A DNA stretch of 64,000 nt from Pisaster brevispinus (GCA_023634235.1 JAMKCF010000019.1:3596001-3660000), one strand, 5' to 3'; counted from the stretch's first letter, positions 63,701 to 63,978 are shown. Numbers and translations: made by a program. Notes: generated by a model not told the origin, from the letters alone.

Positions 63701-63978
63701 CATGGTGTTTCTGTCAGTGACCTTATTCTGGTAAGCACATTGTTGTTGTGCTTAGCTACTTTTTGTCCTTAAGCAGCTCTATGATATTGGGTCTATATGT
63801 ACCATTTGTAACTGGTATCCTACATATTTTTGCTGAGCTTACGCAGGTCTATGAAAATGGGCCCAGGATCTAGATAATGATAGATTAAGTCTTACCATGG
63901 CTCATCGGTTGGTTCCCAGCAAACTAGGCACACGCTGCATGTGAAACACATGGCCCGGTCATCACCCGCTGCACTTGG
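9314..63978 (-). CDS. BIRC6: BIRC6 (BRUCE/Apollon), giant BIR-UBC ubiquitin ligase, 57 coding exons, 5' partial
   Basis: BIRC6 is a dimeric E2/E3 hybrid of membranes and cytosol; family members ubiquitinate caspases, SMAC and LC3, restraining apoptosis and autophagy. The window product has about 4837 residues. In order it shows the BIR zinc motif (residues 17-45), WD40-like beta-propeller segments (70-774), a beta-sandwich region (775-1029), helical repeats with a coiled coil around 1415-1455, a galactose-binding-like sandwich (1550-1650), long armadillo-like helices, a second sandwich (3006-3160), a UBL-like segment (about 3825-3870), and the UBC domain (4447-4650) with Cys4575. All exons are GT-AG. 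Total coding length is 14515 nt, which is 3n+1; the extra base lies in exon 34. Domain names beyond BIR and UBC come from published BIRC6 structures as I recall them. The N-terminus lies beyond the window. Confidence 0.96.
9919..10215 (+). repeat. tRNA-derived SINE, 5'-truncated, in BIRC6 intron 56
   Basis: Contains the body motif AAGCAAGACACTTAACCATT, GATGGGACGTAAAGCCGT and the AACCCAGTG segment shared with 35137-35560, and a GCGCTTAAAAAA tail. It lacks the tRNA-like head. Confidence 0.8.
10539..10673 (-). CDS. BIRC6: BIRC6 exon 56
   Basis: Residues 4663-4707: [20 protein letters not shown], then [16 protein letters not shown], as human VIHKHFYLKRVEIMAQCEEW and DKRVGRTMSHHAAALK. Acceptor TTTGCAG-like TGTTGCAG, donor AAG|GTAAGG. 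Confidence 0.96.
10913..11179 (-). CDS. BIRC6: BIRC6 exon 55: UBC domain part 3 with catalytic Cys
   Basis: Residues 4574-4662: [78 protein letters not shown]. The Cys codon at 11174-11176 is the thioester-forming active site (human residue around 4666). Donor GAG|GTAACT. Confidence 0.97.
11300..11516 (+). repeat. About 210-bp interspersed repeat, copy 1
   Basis: An inverted, diverged copy is at 46281-46485. Shared features are GTTCTCCCTT(T/A), GGACCAGT-rich segments and the ATATTAAATA core. Confidence 0.65.
11583..11744 (-). CDS. BIRC6: BIRC6 exon 54: UBC domain part 2
   Basis: Residues 4520-4573: [62 protein letters not shown] is the family version of the HPN segment before the active site. 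Acceptor CCACAAG, donor AAG|GTAGGT. Confidence 0.97.
11936..12153 (-). CDS. BIRC6: BIRC6 exon 53: UBC domain part 1
   Basis: Residues 4447-4519: [40 protein letters not shown] and [13 protein letters not shown], matching human DTFEMVSEDEDGKLGFKV and the identical [19 protein letters not shown]. Acceptor TTCACAG, donor AAG|GTGAGA. Confidence 0.97.
12985..13095 (-). CDS. BIRC6: BIRC6 exon 52: UBC domain lead-in
   Basis: Residues 4410-4446: [20 protein letters not shown], then [14 protein letters not shown], as human LEEKYVAVMKKLQF. A 111-nt exon, phase 1 on both sides. Acceptor TTTTCAG, donor TTTG|GTAAGT. Confidence 0.93.
13254..13745 (+). repeat. 79-bp minisatellite, about six copies, abutting exon 51 donor
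   Basis: Landmark CAGTTTGCTATGG recurs at 13271, 13350, 13429, 13508, 13587 and 13666, exactly every 79 bp. The seventh, diverged register is exon 51 itself. Each unit on the minus strand carries a GGTAAGATAG splice-donor-like sequence copied from the exon edge. Confidence 0.95.
13729..13892 (-). CDS. BIRC6: BIRC6 exon 51
   Basis: Residues 4355-4409: [32 protein letters not shown], as human [19 protein letters not shown]. The donor CATG|G|GTAAGA is the template edge of a six-copy 79-bp array on its intron side. Read-through into the array meets a stop after about 18 codons. Confidence 0.94.
14348..14531 (-). CDS. BIRC6: BIRC6 exon 50
   Basis: Residues 4294-4354: [48 protein letters not shown], parallel to human [20 protein letters not shown] and LLAKMKTCVDTYTNR. 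Donor AA|GTAAGA. Confidence 0.96.
14821..14865 (+). repeat. 21-bp direct duplication
   Basis: AATACCCCTGTTGATTATAA occurs twice in tandem in intron 49. Confidence 0.9.
15280..15463 (-). CDS. BIRC6: BIRC6 exon 49
   Basis: Residues 4233-4293: [31 protein letters not shown] and RNDS, as human VLASYINPVS and [23 protein letters not shown]. Acceptor TTTGTAAG, donor TTCAG|GTAAAG. Confidence 0.95.
15916..16098 (-). CDS. BIRC6: BIRC6 exon 48
   Basis: Residues 4172-4232: [44 protein letters not shown], as human [20 protein letters not shown] and DVEQALTKQRLEEEHVTCLL. Acceptor CCTACAG, donor CTG|GTAAGT. Confidence 0.96.
16271..16486 (+). pseudogene. Non-LTR retrotransposon, C-terminal reverse-transcriptase fragment
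   Basis: An open stretch in intron 47 ending in TAA encodes [20 protein letters not shown], then [34 protein letters not shown]. This is the typical end of CR1/Jockey-type polyproteins (RT...YGERSFSVAAPRLWNSLP...SLSSFK). KHQLR occurs twice in a row, a small in-frame duplication. Only the 3' end remains. Confidence 0.75.
16560..16828. repeat. MITE-like element of the GCTTA/TAAGC-rich family
   Basis: Shares TTAGCAAGAAATTT, GTAAGCA and the end TTTATAAAATATGGGCCCTGG with the elements at 44697-44949 and 62967-63179. The left end is degraded. Confidence 0.6.
16913..17127 (-). CDS. BIRC6: BIRC6 exon 47
   Basis: Residues 4100-4171: [40 protein letters not shown] and [11 protein letters not shown], as human [39 protein letters not shown] and LSALSHHSPRV. 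Acceptor CCTCCAG, donor GAG|GTGGGT. Confidence 0.96.
17257..17586 (+). repeat. Tandem duplication (two units of about 150-180 bp) abutting exon 46 donor
   Basis: GAAATGTCTAGTTTTTACA, TGGAATTATGTGACTTGCTT, GGATTTT(G/T)GCATAAGGGTAAA and CAGAAAGTTGA(T/C)AATGGCAGAAG occur in the same order in both units. The second ends directly at the donor of exon 46. Confidence 0.85.
17587..17824 (-). CDS. BIRC6: BIRC6 exon 46
   Basis: Residues 4021-4099: [40 protein letters not shown] and VTDDGDG, nearly identical to human [30 protein letters not shown]. Acceptor ATGCAG, donor GGAG|GTAAGC, which abuts a tandem intronic duplication. Confidence 0.96.
17936..18010 (+). repeat. Degenerate ATGCAAATTGT-type simple repeat
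   Basis: Runs of TGCAAATTGTATGCAAAATG with drift, in intron 45. Confidence 0.75.
18524..18849 (-). CDS. BIRC6: BIRC6 exon 45
   Basis: Residues 3912-4020: [32 protein letters not shown], then [11 protein letters not shown], parallel to human [23 protein letters not shown]. Starts with a Thr/Ser/Ala-rich stretch. Acceptor is a tandem CAGCAG (18849 or 18846). Donor GAT|GTAAGT. Confidence 0.93.
19149..19532 (-). CDS. BIRC6: BIRC6 exon 44: UBL-like segment
   Basis: Residues 3784-3911. After a Ser-rich lead come [40 protein letters not shown] and LELKLNLG, matching human VPVFHLFHKLLAGQPLPAEM, TLAQLLTLLYDRKLPQGYRS and IDLTVKLG, described as a ubiquitin-like domain. The acceptor ending TTTTAAG has a poor pyrimidine tract. 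Confidence 0.9.
20381..20545 (-). CDS. BIRC6: BIRC6 exon 43
   Basis: Residues 3729-3783: [20 protein letters not shown], then [20 protein letters not shown]. Human has a differing disordered insert here, so this exon is supported mainly by phase and open frame. Acceptor TGGCAG, donor CTTG|GTAAGT. Confidence 0.85.
20840..20975 (-). repeat. Fragment of the family X repeat (minus orientation)
   Basis: Reverse strand contains TTCCCTCTCATTCTTCTTTGACC and AACTGTATGCAGTTTAGGGTGACC, matching 61590-61975 and 48500-48845. Confidence 0.75.
21142..22068 (-). CDS. BIRC6: BIRC6 exon 42
   Basis: Residues 3420-3728, a 927-nt exon. [94 protein letters not shown] and [19 protein letters not shown] align with human throughout. 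Ends [14 protein letters not shown]. Acceptor TTTTCAG, donor TGCG|GTAAGT. Confidence 0.96.
22416..22588 (-). CDS. BIRC6: BIRC6 exon 41
   Basis: Residues 3362-3419: [40 protein letters not shown] and MEMDELLT, parallel to human LLFNWSMSLPCNMVLKKAV and CSMCHVHPNYFSLLMGWMGI. Acceptor CTGACAG, donor ACAG|GTCAGT. Confidence 0.95.
23321..23539 (-). CDS. BIRC6: BIRC6 exon 40
   Basis: Residues 3289-3361: [15 protein letters not shown], then [20 protein letters not shown] and [11 protein letters not shown], as human RIQALLKWVSDSARV and LLMPSPSHLHCVAAILWHS. Acceptor TTCTAG next to a C/CCA-rich tract; donor TTCAG|GTGAGA. Confidence 0.94.
24068..24173 (-). CDS. BIRC6: BIRC6 exon 39
   Basis: Residues 3254-3288: [20 protein letters not shown], as human DSTIDILYQLGTTQDPGTKD. 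A 106-nt exon, phases 1 in and 2 out. Acceptor CCTCTAG, donor AAAG|GTAATA. Confidence 0.94.
24300..24850. repeat. Foldback (inverted-repeat) element, about 500 bp
   Basis: Left arm near 24340-24400 (GGTCAAATTC, TTTTGTGATGCACTGATTTTCC, AGAGTCCT) and right arm near 24770-24840 are inverted complements. No transposase ORF. In intron 38. Confidence 0.75.
25240..25487 (-). CDS. BIRC6: BIRC6 exon 38
   Basis: Residues 3171-3253: [42 protein letters not shown] and [12 protein letters not shown], parallel to human WLRLLHHCLTH, LLQTCAALLMSPYC, NIEVVLVKIGLQ and GLKLIDILLRNC. Acceptor GTTTCAG, donor AACG|GTAGGT. Confidence 0.95.
26157..26451 (-). CDS. BIRC6: BIRC6 exon 37
   Basis: Residues 3073-3170: [49 protein letters not shown] and [12 protein letters not shown], matching human [41 protein letters not shown] and FLPSEDQVSKTS. 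Acceptor CTTGCAG, donor CAAG|GTACAA. Confidence 0.96.
26568..27125 (-). repeat. Degenerate tRNA-derived SINE, minus orientation
   Basis: Minus strand near 27060-27125 has a B-box-like GGTTCGATTCCCGG and then GTTGGTTCTCTTCTATGCC and CCGG-rich runs. The tail TTTGGAAGGGTGATCATCC at 26571 recurs at 30085. Internal inverted pieces suggest later insertions. Confidence 0.5.
27535..27655 (-). repeat. Family P repeat, fragment
   Basis: Shares CACATGATATCATATTGCAGG and CAAAACCACAGTGGATG (reverse of CATCCACTGTGGTTTTG) with 42440-42665, 56985-57155 and 61005-61165. Confidence 0.75.
27681..27881 (-). CDS. BIRC6: BIRC6 exon 36: second beta-sandwich
   Basis: Residues 3006-3072, among the most conserved stretches: [40 protein letters not shown] and [14 protein letters not shown], almost the same as human. 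Acceptor TTGACAG, donor GCTA|GTAAGT. Confidence 0.96.
27945..28290 (+). repeat. tRNA-derived SINE with tRNA-like head, different body
   Basis: Head TGGCCGAGTGGATAAGAGCA (A-box-like) and GGGTTCGAGTCCC (B-box). Shares CTTAAGC(A)TGACACTTAACC, then a body seen in reverse at 40310-40540 (AACCCTGTTTCAG, AGGAGTAGGTGGCAAC). Confidence 0.8.
28428..28790 (+). repeat. Family Q MITE, copy 1
   Basis: About 350 bp with near-identical order of segments to 43222-43585 (AACCGCAACAGCTG, GTTGTTACAACCAAA, GACAATGTGTTTACATGC, TTTGTTATTTCATG). Inverted copy at 36040-36340. Confidence 0.8.
29426..29644 (-). CDS. BIRC6: BIRC6 exon 35
   Basis: Residues 2933-3005: [15 protein letters not shown], then ISSIMQHLG, a Ser/Thr-rich stretch and [10 protein letters not shown] (human GGVQLICNNMVTS, VSTIMKFLDSG, AEGIHNFAPLG). 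Acceptor TTTGCAG, donor TTCG|GTAAGT. Confidence 0.93.
29815..29925. repeat. Short palindromic element
   Basis: GTCCTAACTTAGGACTAG and its inverted partner CTAGGACTAGTCCTAAGTTAG within 110 bp form a hairpin-prone unit ending near AAATCAACCCCTGG. Confidence 0.7.
30176..31090 (-). CDS. BIRC6: BIRC6 exon 34, with an internal +1 frame disruption
   Basis: Residues 2628-2932. The 5' part reads [20 protein letters not shown], then [12 protein letters not shown] in one frame (human RGAFQTGQGPLDAQVKLLEF). The 3' part reads [19 protein letters not shown], then [13 protein letters not shown] and [14 protein letters not shown] in the next (human [25 protein letters not shown]). Length is 915 nt where the flanking phases need 3n+2, so one base is extra. 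The likely spot is the C run at 30919-30923. It may be a sequencing or assembly error, or a real allele. Confidence 0.9.
31639..31775 (-). CDS. BIRC6: BIRC6 exon 33
   Basis: Residues 2583-2627: [20 protein letters not shown], then [12 protein letters not shown], as human VGPTATQAMQEFLTRLQVHL and LLKLIHILSTE. Acceptor TTTAG, donor CACA|GTAAGT. Confidence 0.94.
32338..32694 (-). CDS. BIRC6: BIRC6 exon 32
   Basis: Residues 2464-2582: [50 protein letters not shown] and [16 protein letters not shown], parallel to human QLESLLQLWLTLSLN, TWCLVLHSLTLM and LIHVLVKFLSGTSPHG. Acceptor CTGTAG, donor CAG|GTAAAC. Confidence 0.95.
33174..33401 (-). CDS. BIRC6: BIRC6 exon 31
   Basis: Residues 2388-2463: [14 protein letters not shown] (human MSTLEADSILQAL), then [17 protein letters not shown] (human NVCFNKLFSMLQ). 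Acceptor TGTGCAG, donor CAG|GTAATC. Confidence 0.92.
33445..34165 (+). repeat. tRNA-derived SINE interrupted by a MITE
   Basis: Head GATGAGCGGTCTAGTG and the AACCCAGTGCGCTTATC, GGTTTGCCCTGGTGTTTC body parts belong to the 35137 family. The tail AACTTTGAGACGCCC, CGCTATATAAGAAC ends near 34165. It is interrupted at 33478-33672 and carries further foreign sequence at about 33900-34105. Confidence 0.7.
33478..33672. repeat. GGGCCCAATTTCATA-type MITE, inserted in the SINE
   Basis: Starts CGGGCCCAATTTCATAAAGC and ends GAAATTGGGCCCTGG, i.e. inverted termini of about 15 bp, with CTTAGCAAGAAATGAG and GTGCTTACAGG segments shared with 44985-45174. Confidence 0.8.
34365..34494 (-). CDS. BIRC6: BIRC6 exon 30
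   Basis: Residues 2344-2387: [13 protein letters not shown], then [18 protein letters not shown] and VEWYLK, as human VSVSQALDARLEVGLEQQAELMLK. Acceptor CCAACAG, donor AAG|GTAAGG. Confidence 0.92.
34582..34606 (+). repeat. (TTCAA)n simple repeat
   Basis: Five consecutive TTCAA units. Confidence 0.9.
35137..35560 (+). repeat. Full-length tRNA-derived SINE
   Basis: tRNA(Leu)-like head (GTGGCCGAGCGGATAAGAGC, GGGTTCGAGTCCCGG), central body (GGATGGGACGTAAAGCCGT, TAAAAGAACCCAGTG), conserved 3' part ending in (ATT)n. It is the best preserved copy in the window and lies in BIRC6 intron 29. Confidence 0.88.
35614..35848 (-). CDS. BIRC6: BIRC6 exon 29
   Basis: Residues 2266-2343: [13 protein letters not shown], then [20 protein letters not shown] and [13 protein letters not shown]. 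It corresponds by position to the human segment with IDPLDIDLEKD. Acceptor TTTGTAG, donor GCAG|GTAAAG. Confidence 0.88.
36040..36340 (-). repeat. Family Q MITE, inverted copy
   Basis: Reverse complement shares GTTACAACCAAAATTAAGGAC, TGTTACA, and GATTATGAAG-like segments with 28428-28790; its end reads CCAATCCTGTATAATACCTA like the terminus at 43560-43585. Confidence 0.75.
36422..36580 (-). CDS. BIRC6: BIRC6 exon 28: acidic linker
   Basis: Residues 2213-2265: [15 protein letters not shown], then [19 protein letters not shown], acidic and probably disordered. Phases 1 in and 1 out join both neighbours in frame. Confidence 0.85.
37125..37222. repeat. About 100-bp interspersed repeat, copy 2
   Basis: Matches 2157-2256 (CACAAGACCGCC, GAGTTTACTGGCCC, TCCAGTGTCAA). 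Confidence 0.6.
37235..37418 (-). CDS. BIRC6: BIRC6 exon 27
   Basis: Residues 2152-2212: [20 protein letters not shown], then [15 protein letters not shown], close to human VLARIANATRPTIHLCEIV and TDFNRGDISWGGAWA. Acceptor CCGCAG, donor GAAG|GTAAGG. Confidence 0.94.
38375..38587 (-). CDS. BIRC6: BIRC6 exon 26
   Basis: Residues 2081-2151: [20 protein letters not shown], then [20 protein letters not shown] and [10 protein letters not shown], as human HFKDLIRLRRTAEWSRS and ISVVQKLVLFLLSMDFTCHADLLLFVCK. Donor AAG|GTTTGA departs from the usual GTRAG. Confidence 0.93.
38620..39290 (+). repeat. 68-bp minisatellite, ten copies, filling intron 25
   Basis: TAAGGTTTGCAGTAACACC recurs every 68 bp from 38641 to 39253 (38641, 38709, 38777, 38845, 38913, 38981, 39049, 39117, 39185, 39253). 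Copies differ by only a few bases. It occupies most of the 829-bp intron between exons 25 and 26. Confidence 0.97.
39417..39521 (-). CDS. BIRC6: BIRC6 exon 25
   Basis: Residues 2046-2080: [14 protein letters not shown], then [13 protein letters not shown], a charged helix (human LVEQAKLKQATSK). A 105-nt exon, phase 0 on both sides. Acceptor TTAACAG, donor AAG|GTAAGT. Confidence 0.88.
40044..40204 (-). CDS. BIRC6: BIRC6 exon 24
   Basis: Residues 1992-2045: [11 protein letters not shown] (human GNQWSFI), then [18 protein letters not shown], a basic helix matching human RKIRKQLVHHKQQLNLLK. Donor CAG|GTAGCA. Confidence 0.92.
40310..40540 (-). repeat. SINE 3' body fragment
   Basis: Reverse-complement of the 28080-28250 body (TACTCCTGGG, AACAGGGTGACCCCC, GTGGGCTACA-like segments). 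Confidence 0.75.
40885..41052 (-). CDS. BIRC6: BIRC6 exon 23
   Basis: Residues 1936-1991: [20 protein letters not shown], then an Ala/Thr/Asp low-complexity stretch (human LDIPMISWVVMLVSRLLDYV). The acceptor TTTTGAAG has a weak pyrimidine tract. Donor CGAA|GTAAGT. Confidence 0.9.
41094..41150 (+). repeat. Solitary unit of the 68-bp minisatellite
   Basis: GGATTTGAAACTTTGCATGG, then TAAGGTTTGCGGTAACACCATG as in 38620-39290, but only one copy, in intron 22. Confidence 0.85.
41925..42035 (+). repeat. tRNA-like repeat
   Basis: GGGCTGCTATGGCCTTGTGGT, then a B-box-like GGGTTCGAATCTCACC and GAGTAGCC, whose ends can pair as an acceptor stem. Followed by non-tRNA sequence, so a SINE fragment is more likely than a tRNA gene. 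Confidence 0.5.
42114..42247 (-). CDS. BIRC6: BIRC6 exon 22
   Basis: Residues 1891-1935: [15 protein letters not shown], then [19 protein letters not shown], as human RVFMLLSCIGQRSLSNSGVLESLLNLLDNLLSPL. Acceptor GCTCAG, donor GTG|GTAAGT. Confidence 0.93.
42440..42665 (+). repeat. Family P repeat, two tandem units
   Basis: CCACTGTGGTTTTGAATGA, ACTATGCCAGCC and GATATCATGTAGTGAATGCAT, then a second unit with CTACTACTGTCTGACC, TATGGTTTTGAATAAACG and CCAGCCTGCACTATG. Confidence 0.8.
42956..43137 (-). CDS. BIRC6: BIRC6 exon 21
   Basis: Residues 1831-1890: [39 protein letters not shown] and [11 protein letters not shown], matching human CEELFKHLCISGTPKIRLHTG, RWWGQFLSNVL and SEQLLIFPQD. Acceptor TTTGCAG, donor ACAG|GTACTT. 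Confidence 0.95.
43222..43585 (+). repeat. Family Q MITE, copy 2
   Basis: Begins GGTATTATACAGGATT and ends AATCCTATGTAATACC, an imperfect terminal inverted repeat of about 20 bp. Interior matches 28428-28790. Confidence 0.8.
43612..44340 (+). repeat. About 103-bp minisatellite, seven copies, abutting exon 20 donor
   Basis: AAAATGCTGA landmarks lie at 43651, 43833, 43936, 44039, 44142 and about 44245 (103-bp spacing), with one shorter unit at 43730. The last register, TCTAATGGGCATTTAC, runs into exon 20 at 44341. Confidence 0.93.
44341..44577 (-). CDS. BIRC6: BIRC6 exon 20
   Basis: Residues 1752-1830: [20 protein letters not shown], then [20 protein letters not shown]. Human equivalents are DCIQLQLQLNLAHNAVQRL and [20 protein letters not shown]. 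The donor AAG|GTAAAT sits at the edge of a minisatellite. Confidence 0.94.
44697..44949. repeat. GCTTA-rich MITE, longer form
   Basis: Starts CCCAATTTCATAGCTCTGC, ends GCCATGAAATTGGACCCTGG. It matches 62967-63179 (GCTTACCGTAAGCAAAGAATC-like). Confidence 0.75.
44985..45174. repeat. GGGCCCAATTTCATA-type MITE
   Basis: Matches 33478-33672 along its length: TTAAGCAG, AGCAAAAATGAG, GTTTTGGCTGGTAACCAG, GTGCTTACAAG, GAAATTGGGCC. Confidence 0.8.
45437..45784 (-). CDS. BIRC6: BIRC6 exon 19
   Basis: Residues 1636-1751. [28 protein letters not shown] and [22 protein letters not shown] match human TVIGRYGSTN, KIPLGFYYGHTYILPWE and [21 protein letters not shown]. Ala/Asp-rich linker in the middle. Acceptor TTGTAG, donor GAG|GTACGT. 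Confidence 0.95.
45940..46115 (+). repeat. tRNA-derived SINE fragment
   Basis: GTTGGCTTAGTGG (A-box-like), GGTTCCAATCCCG (B-box-like) and ATTGGGTTTTCAGTCCCT, matching the minus-strand copy at 55520-55730. Confidence 0.7.
46281..46485 (-). repeat. About 210-bp interspersed repeat, inverted copy
   Basis: Inverted relative to 11300-11516: GGTTTGCCC, GGCCAGCAGGACCAGTTAG, CAACACTG, ending GGGAGAACG. Confidence 0.65.
46512..46726 (-). CDS. BIRC6: BIRC6 exon 18: galactose-binding-like beta-sandwich
   Basis: Residues 1564-1635: [49 protein letters not shown] and [10 protein letters not shown]. This is one of the best conserved blocks (human [26 protein letters not shown]). Acceptor GTCGCAG, donor AAA|GTAAGC. 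Confidence 0.95.
47206..47317 (-). CDS. BIRC6: BIRC6 exon 17
   Basis: Residues 1527-1563: [20 protein letters not shown], then RMHSG, the lead into a galactose-binding-like beta-sandwich (human RMHSGARRF). Acceptor TTCCAG, donor TCAG|GTAAAA. Confidence 0.92.
47528..47800 (-). CDS. BIRC6: BIRC6 exon 16: coiled-coil end and TPPLTPP linker
   Basis: Residues 1436-1526: [15 protein letters not shown] continues the coiled coil; [20 protein letters not shown] matches human [20 protein letters not shown] Gly/Pro and Lys-rich end follows. Acceptor GACTCAG, donor AAAG|GTAGGG. Confidence 0.93.
48500..48845 (+). repeat. Family X repeat, copy 1
   Basis: GTGGTCGATCCACTT, CAAGCATGGTA, TTTCTTCTTTGATCTTGTGA, AGGGTGACGGTGTAAA, and ATATGGCGCACTGCC line up in order with 61590-61975. 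Confidence 0.85.
48877..49034 (-). CDS. BIRC6: BIRC6 exon 15: coiled-coil start
   Basis: Residues 1383-1435: [20 protein letters not shown], then [20 protein letters not shown], the start of a heptad coiled coil matching human [18 protein letters not shown]. Donor ACAG|GTTAGT. Its 5' end is duplicated in the adjacent intron (49135-49190). Confidence 0.92.
49034..49250 (-). repeat. Local tandem duplication of exon 15 acceptor and start
   Basis: The exon 15 acceptor, first about 30 exon bases and upstream intron recur about 140 bp upstream. Both copies on the minus strand contain GCAGACAGCGT(G/A)CAGGGC, GGGTTTTGGAGGG-like and ATCCTGCAAAAAT-like segments. Copy 2 also has a GGAGG|GTAAGAG donor-like site at 49140. 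Confidence 0.8.
49639..49973 (-). CDS. BIRC6: BIRC6 exon 14
   Basis: Residues 1271-1382. Begins [17 protein letters not shown] (human RYGLYSSPFDPVLFDLE), has a Pro/Ser/Gly-rich disordered middle, then [20 protein letters not shown] and RVGS as in human [18 protein letters not shown]. Acceptor CTAACAG, donor TCAG|GTCAGT. Confidence 0.94.
50452..50706 (-). CDS. BIRC6: BIRC6 exon 13
   Basis: Residues 1186-1270. [36 protein letters not shown] and [17 protein letters not shown] are helical repeats corresponding to human SVYWYFVLLNYV and LTAVSRQLQDRL. Donor AAG|GTCAGT. Confidence 0.93.
50812..51168. repeat. Foldback MITE
   Basis: TAAGGGAATAAAAGAGT at one end and ACTCTTTTATTCCCTTA at the other are inverse complements. 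GCGACGAGG and CCTCGTCAC extend the terminal repeats. Internal inverted segments (GGCCATGACCCTAC) are also present. No ORF. Confidence 0.85.
51360..51520 (-). pseudogene. Non-LTR retrotransposon, C-terminal fragment (frameshifted)
   Basis: Minus strand encodes [39 protein letters not shown], then a stop and in another frame [11 protein letters not shown]. This is the typical RT C-terminal motif with C-x-C and TADHII...CPL of non-LTR elements. A degenerate remnant in intron 12. Confidence 0.75.
51577..51705 (-). CDS. BIRC6: BIRC6 exon 12
   Basis: Residues 1143-1185: [20 protein letters not shown], then [13 protein letters not shown], as in human GRSIAHKCARFLALCI. Acceptor TTTCAG, donor GG|GTGAGT; phases 2 in, 2 out. 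Confidence 0.93.
52070..52142 (+). repeat. tRNA-like sequence of a tRNA-derived repeat
   Basis: GGCTAGA pairs with TCTAGTC as an acceptor stem, with AGCTCAGTTGGCAGAGT (A-box) and GGTTCAAATCCC (B-box). Loop position 33 would be C and the anticodon stem is mismatched. The same sequence family occurs at 59715-59950 with the same flank TTTGTTCAAACCC. A repeat rather than a functional gene. Confidence 0.65.
52314..52484 (-). CDS. BIRC6: BIRC6 exon 11
   Basis: Residues 1086-1142: [18 protein letters not shown], then [14 protein letters not shown] and [10 protein letters not shown], parallel to human RVQRCAMLQFSEFHEKLL and DTLCWLAGVH. Start of the helical solenoid. Acceptor TTACAG, donor TCAG|GTAAAT. 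Confidence 0.9.
53048..53216 (-). CDS. BIRC6: BIRC6 exon 10
   Basis: Residues 1030-1085: [12 protein letters not shown], then [21 protein letters not shown], corresponding to human CDLLQEVSVTIRRFKK. Donor ACAG|GTTGGT is a less common GTTGG type. Confidence 0.93.
53605..53720 (+). repeat. About 110-bp dispersed repeat, copy 1
   Basis: GGACACAATGTGGACTATT, CCTTTGGTGATTG, TCAAGACAATTTGAAG and GATTTTGAGAAA, shared with 55250-55390. Confidence 0.85.
53901..54281 (-). CDS. BIRC6: BIRC6 exon 9
   Basis: Residues 903-1029. Contains [44 protein letters not shown] and [11 protein letters not shown], as in human (KEDILCGPVW, GHAGMLTLTSPKLV, YRSFLIHVKAV). Ends in a basic/acidic PEKEK run. Donor AAAG|GTATGA. 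Confidence 0.93.
55250..55390 (+). repeat. About 110-bp dispersed repeat, copy 2, behind a truncated SINE head
   Basis: Preceded by TGTCGTAGCTGAGCGGTCTAG, a tRNA-like head resembling other SINEs, then the segments of 53605-53720. Confidence 0.8.
55520..55730 (-). repeat. tRNA-derived SINE, minus orientation
   Basis: Minus strand: GGTTCGAATCCCACTGGGGG, TTGGGTTTTTCAGTCCC, matching 45940-46115. Confidence 0.75.
55719..55873 (-). CDS. BIRC6: BIRC6 exon 8
   Basis: Residues 851-902. [28 protein letters not shown] and IQLTLLKQ match human SWDEHVFELVLPKAC, VGHVDFKF and IQVTLLK. Acceptor CATACAG, donor AAAG|GTAGTC. Confidence 0.94.
56390..56608. repeat. MITE with clean terminal inverted repeats
   Basis: Begins AGGGCCATGTCACACAAGGC and ends with its inverse (CTCGTGTGACATGGCCCT), extended on both sides by TTACAGGCAAC and GTTGCCTGTAA. 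About 219 bp, no ORF, in intron 7. Confidence 0.9.
56648..56876 (-). CDS. BIRC6: BIRC6 exon 7: start of first beta-sandwich
   Basis: Residues 775-850, almost identical to human ([48 protein letters not shown]). The acceptor is a GCAGCAG tandem (56876 or 56873), both in frame. Donor ACAG|GTCAGT. Confidence 0.94.
56985..57155 (+). repeat. Family P repeat
   Basis: CTACTACTGTACGACCATTC, ACTATGCCAGCC and ATATCATGTAGTGAATGCAT, followed by a second start (CTCCTACTGTCCAACC). Confidence 0.8.
57214..58845 (-). CDS. BIRC6: BIRC6 exon 6: large propeller and linker exon
   Basis: Residues 231-774, the largest exon (1632 nt). Family landmarks are [38 protein letters not shown] and [20 protein letters not shown], matching the human TPCADGIHLLV, LILLPPDI, GGYVKILDL and GTDRLCAC segments. 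Between them are long acidic, probably disordered insertions. Ends EEKK with donor C|GTAAGT. Confidence 0.93.
59398..59511 (-). CDS. BIRC6: BIRC6 exon 5: beta-propeller segment
   Basis: Residues 193-230, [16 protein letters not shown] then SSSEMNVIS, between acceptor TTTTGCAG and donor ACAG|GTAAGA. The sequence is not long enough for an ORF scan, but phases join both neighbours in frame. Confidence 0.82.
59715..59950. repeat. Inverted pair of tRNA-like repeats
   Basis: Left half reads the tRNA-like sequence on the minus strand, right half on the plus strand. Outer ends GGGTTTGAACAAAG and CTTTGTTCAAACCC, inner TTGACTAGAG and CTCTAGTCAA. The two arms are about 85-100 bp. Confidence 0.85.
60808..60914 (-). 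CDS. BIRC6: BIRC6 exon 4: acidic linker
   Basis: Residues 157-192, acidic and low complexity ([16 protein letters not shown]). Phases fit (2 in, 1 out). A second in-frame acceptor TAG, 15 nt further in (start 60899), would also work, so the 5' boundary is uncertain. Confidence 0.75.
61005..61165 (+). repeat. Family P repeat
   Basis: CTCCTACTGTTTGACCATT, ACTATGCCAGCC and GATATCATGTGGTGAGTGCAT, then a second start. Confidence 0.8.
61362..61479. repeat. Short foldback element
   Basis: Left GGAGACCTTTGAGAG, CTAGGTGGCAGCA and right TGCTGCCACCTAG, CAAAAGTCTCC are inverted. About 118 bp. Confidence 0.75.
61590..61975 (+). repeat. Family X repeat, copy 2
   Basis: GTGGCCGATCCACTT, CTCAAGTATGGTA, TTCTTCTTTGACCTTGTGAT, AGGGTGACCGTGTAAA and ATACGGCACGCTGCC, matching 48500-48845. 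Confidence 0.85.
62025..62287 (-). CDS. BIRC6: BIRC6 exon 3: WD40-like blade
   Basis: Residues 70-156. Reads [17 protein letters not shown], then [20 protein letters not shown], a clear WD-repeat strand ending with the IWDV signature. An acidic linker (TKEDE) follows. Donor AA|GTAAGT, phase 2. Confidence 0.92.
62733..62856 (-). CDS. BIRC6: BIRC6 window exon 2: BIR domain, His/Cys ligands
   Basis: Residues 28-69. Completes DEPW and continues [17 protein letters not shown], giving the zinc-binding His and last Cys at the family spacing (16 and 6). It is followed by [15 protein letters not shown] as in vertebrate BIRC6. Donor AAG|GTATAA. Confidence 0.95.
62967..63179. repeat. GGGCCCAATTTCATA-type MITE, longer form
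   Basis: Starts GACCCAATTTCATGACTCTG and ends ACAATTGGGCCCTG, with GCTTACCGTAAGC and TTTTGGCTGGTAACC inside. Confidence 0.8.
63540..63866. repeat. Nested or tandem MITE copies (GGGCCCAATTTCATA family)
   Basis: Contains the starts GGGCTCAATTTCATAGAGCT and GCCCAATTTCAAAGAGCT and the ends GCAGCTCTATGATATTGGG and TCTATGAAAATGGGCCC, consistent with one copy inserted in another. Confidence 0.7.
63896..63978 (-). CDS. BIRC6: BIRC6 window exon 1: BIR domain, first zinc ligands
   Basis: Residues 1-27. Reads [14 protein letters not shown], then [15 protein letters not shown] supplies the first two zinc cysteines of the BIR CX2CX16HX6C motif. It ends TG|GTAAGA inside the Trp codon of the conserved DEPW. 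Acceptor CGACAG is just inside the window edge, so the upstream half of the BIR domain is outside. Confidence 0.93.
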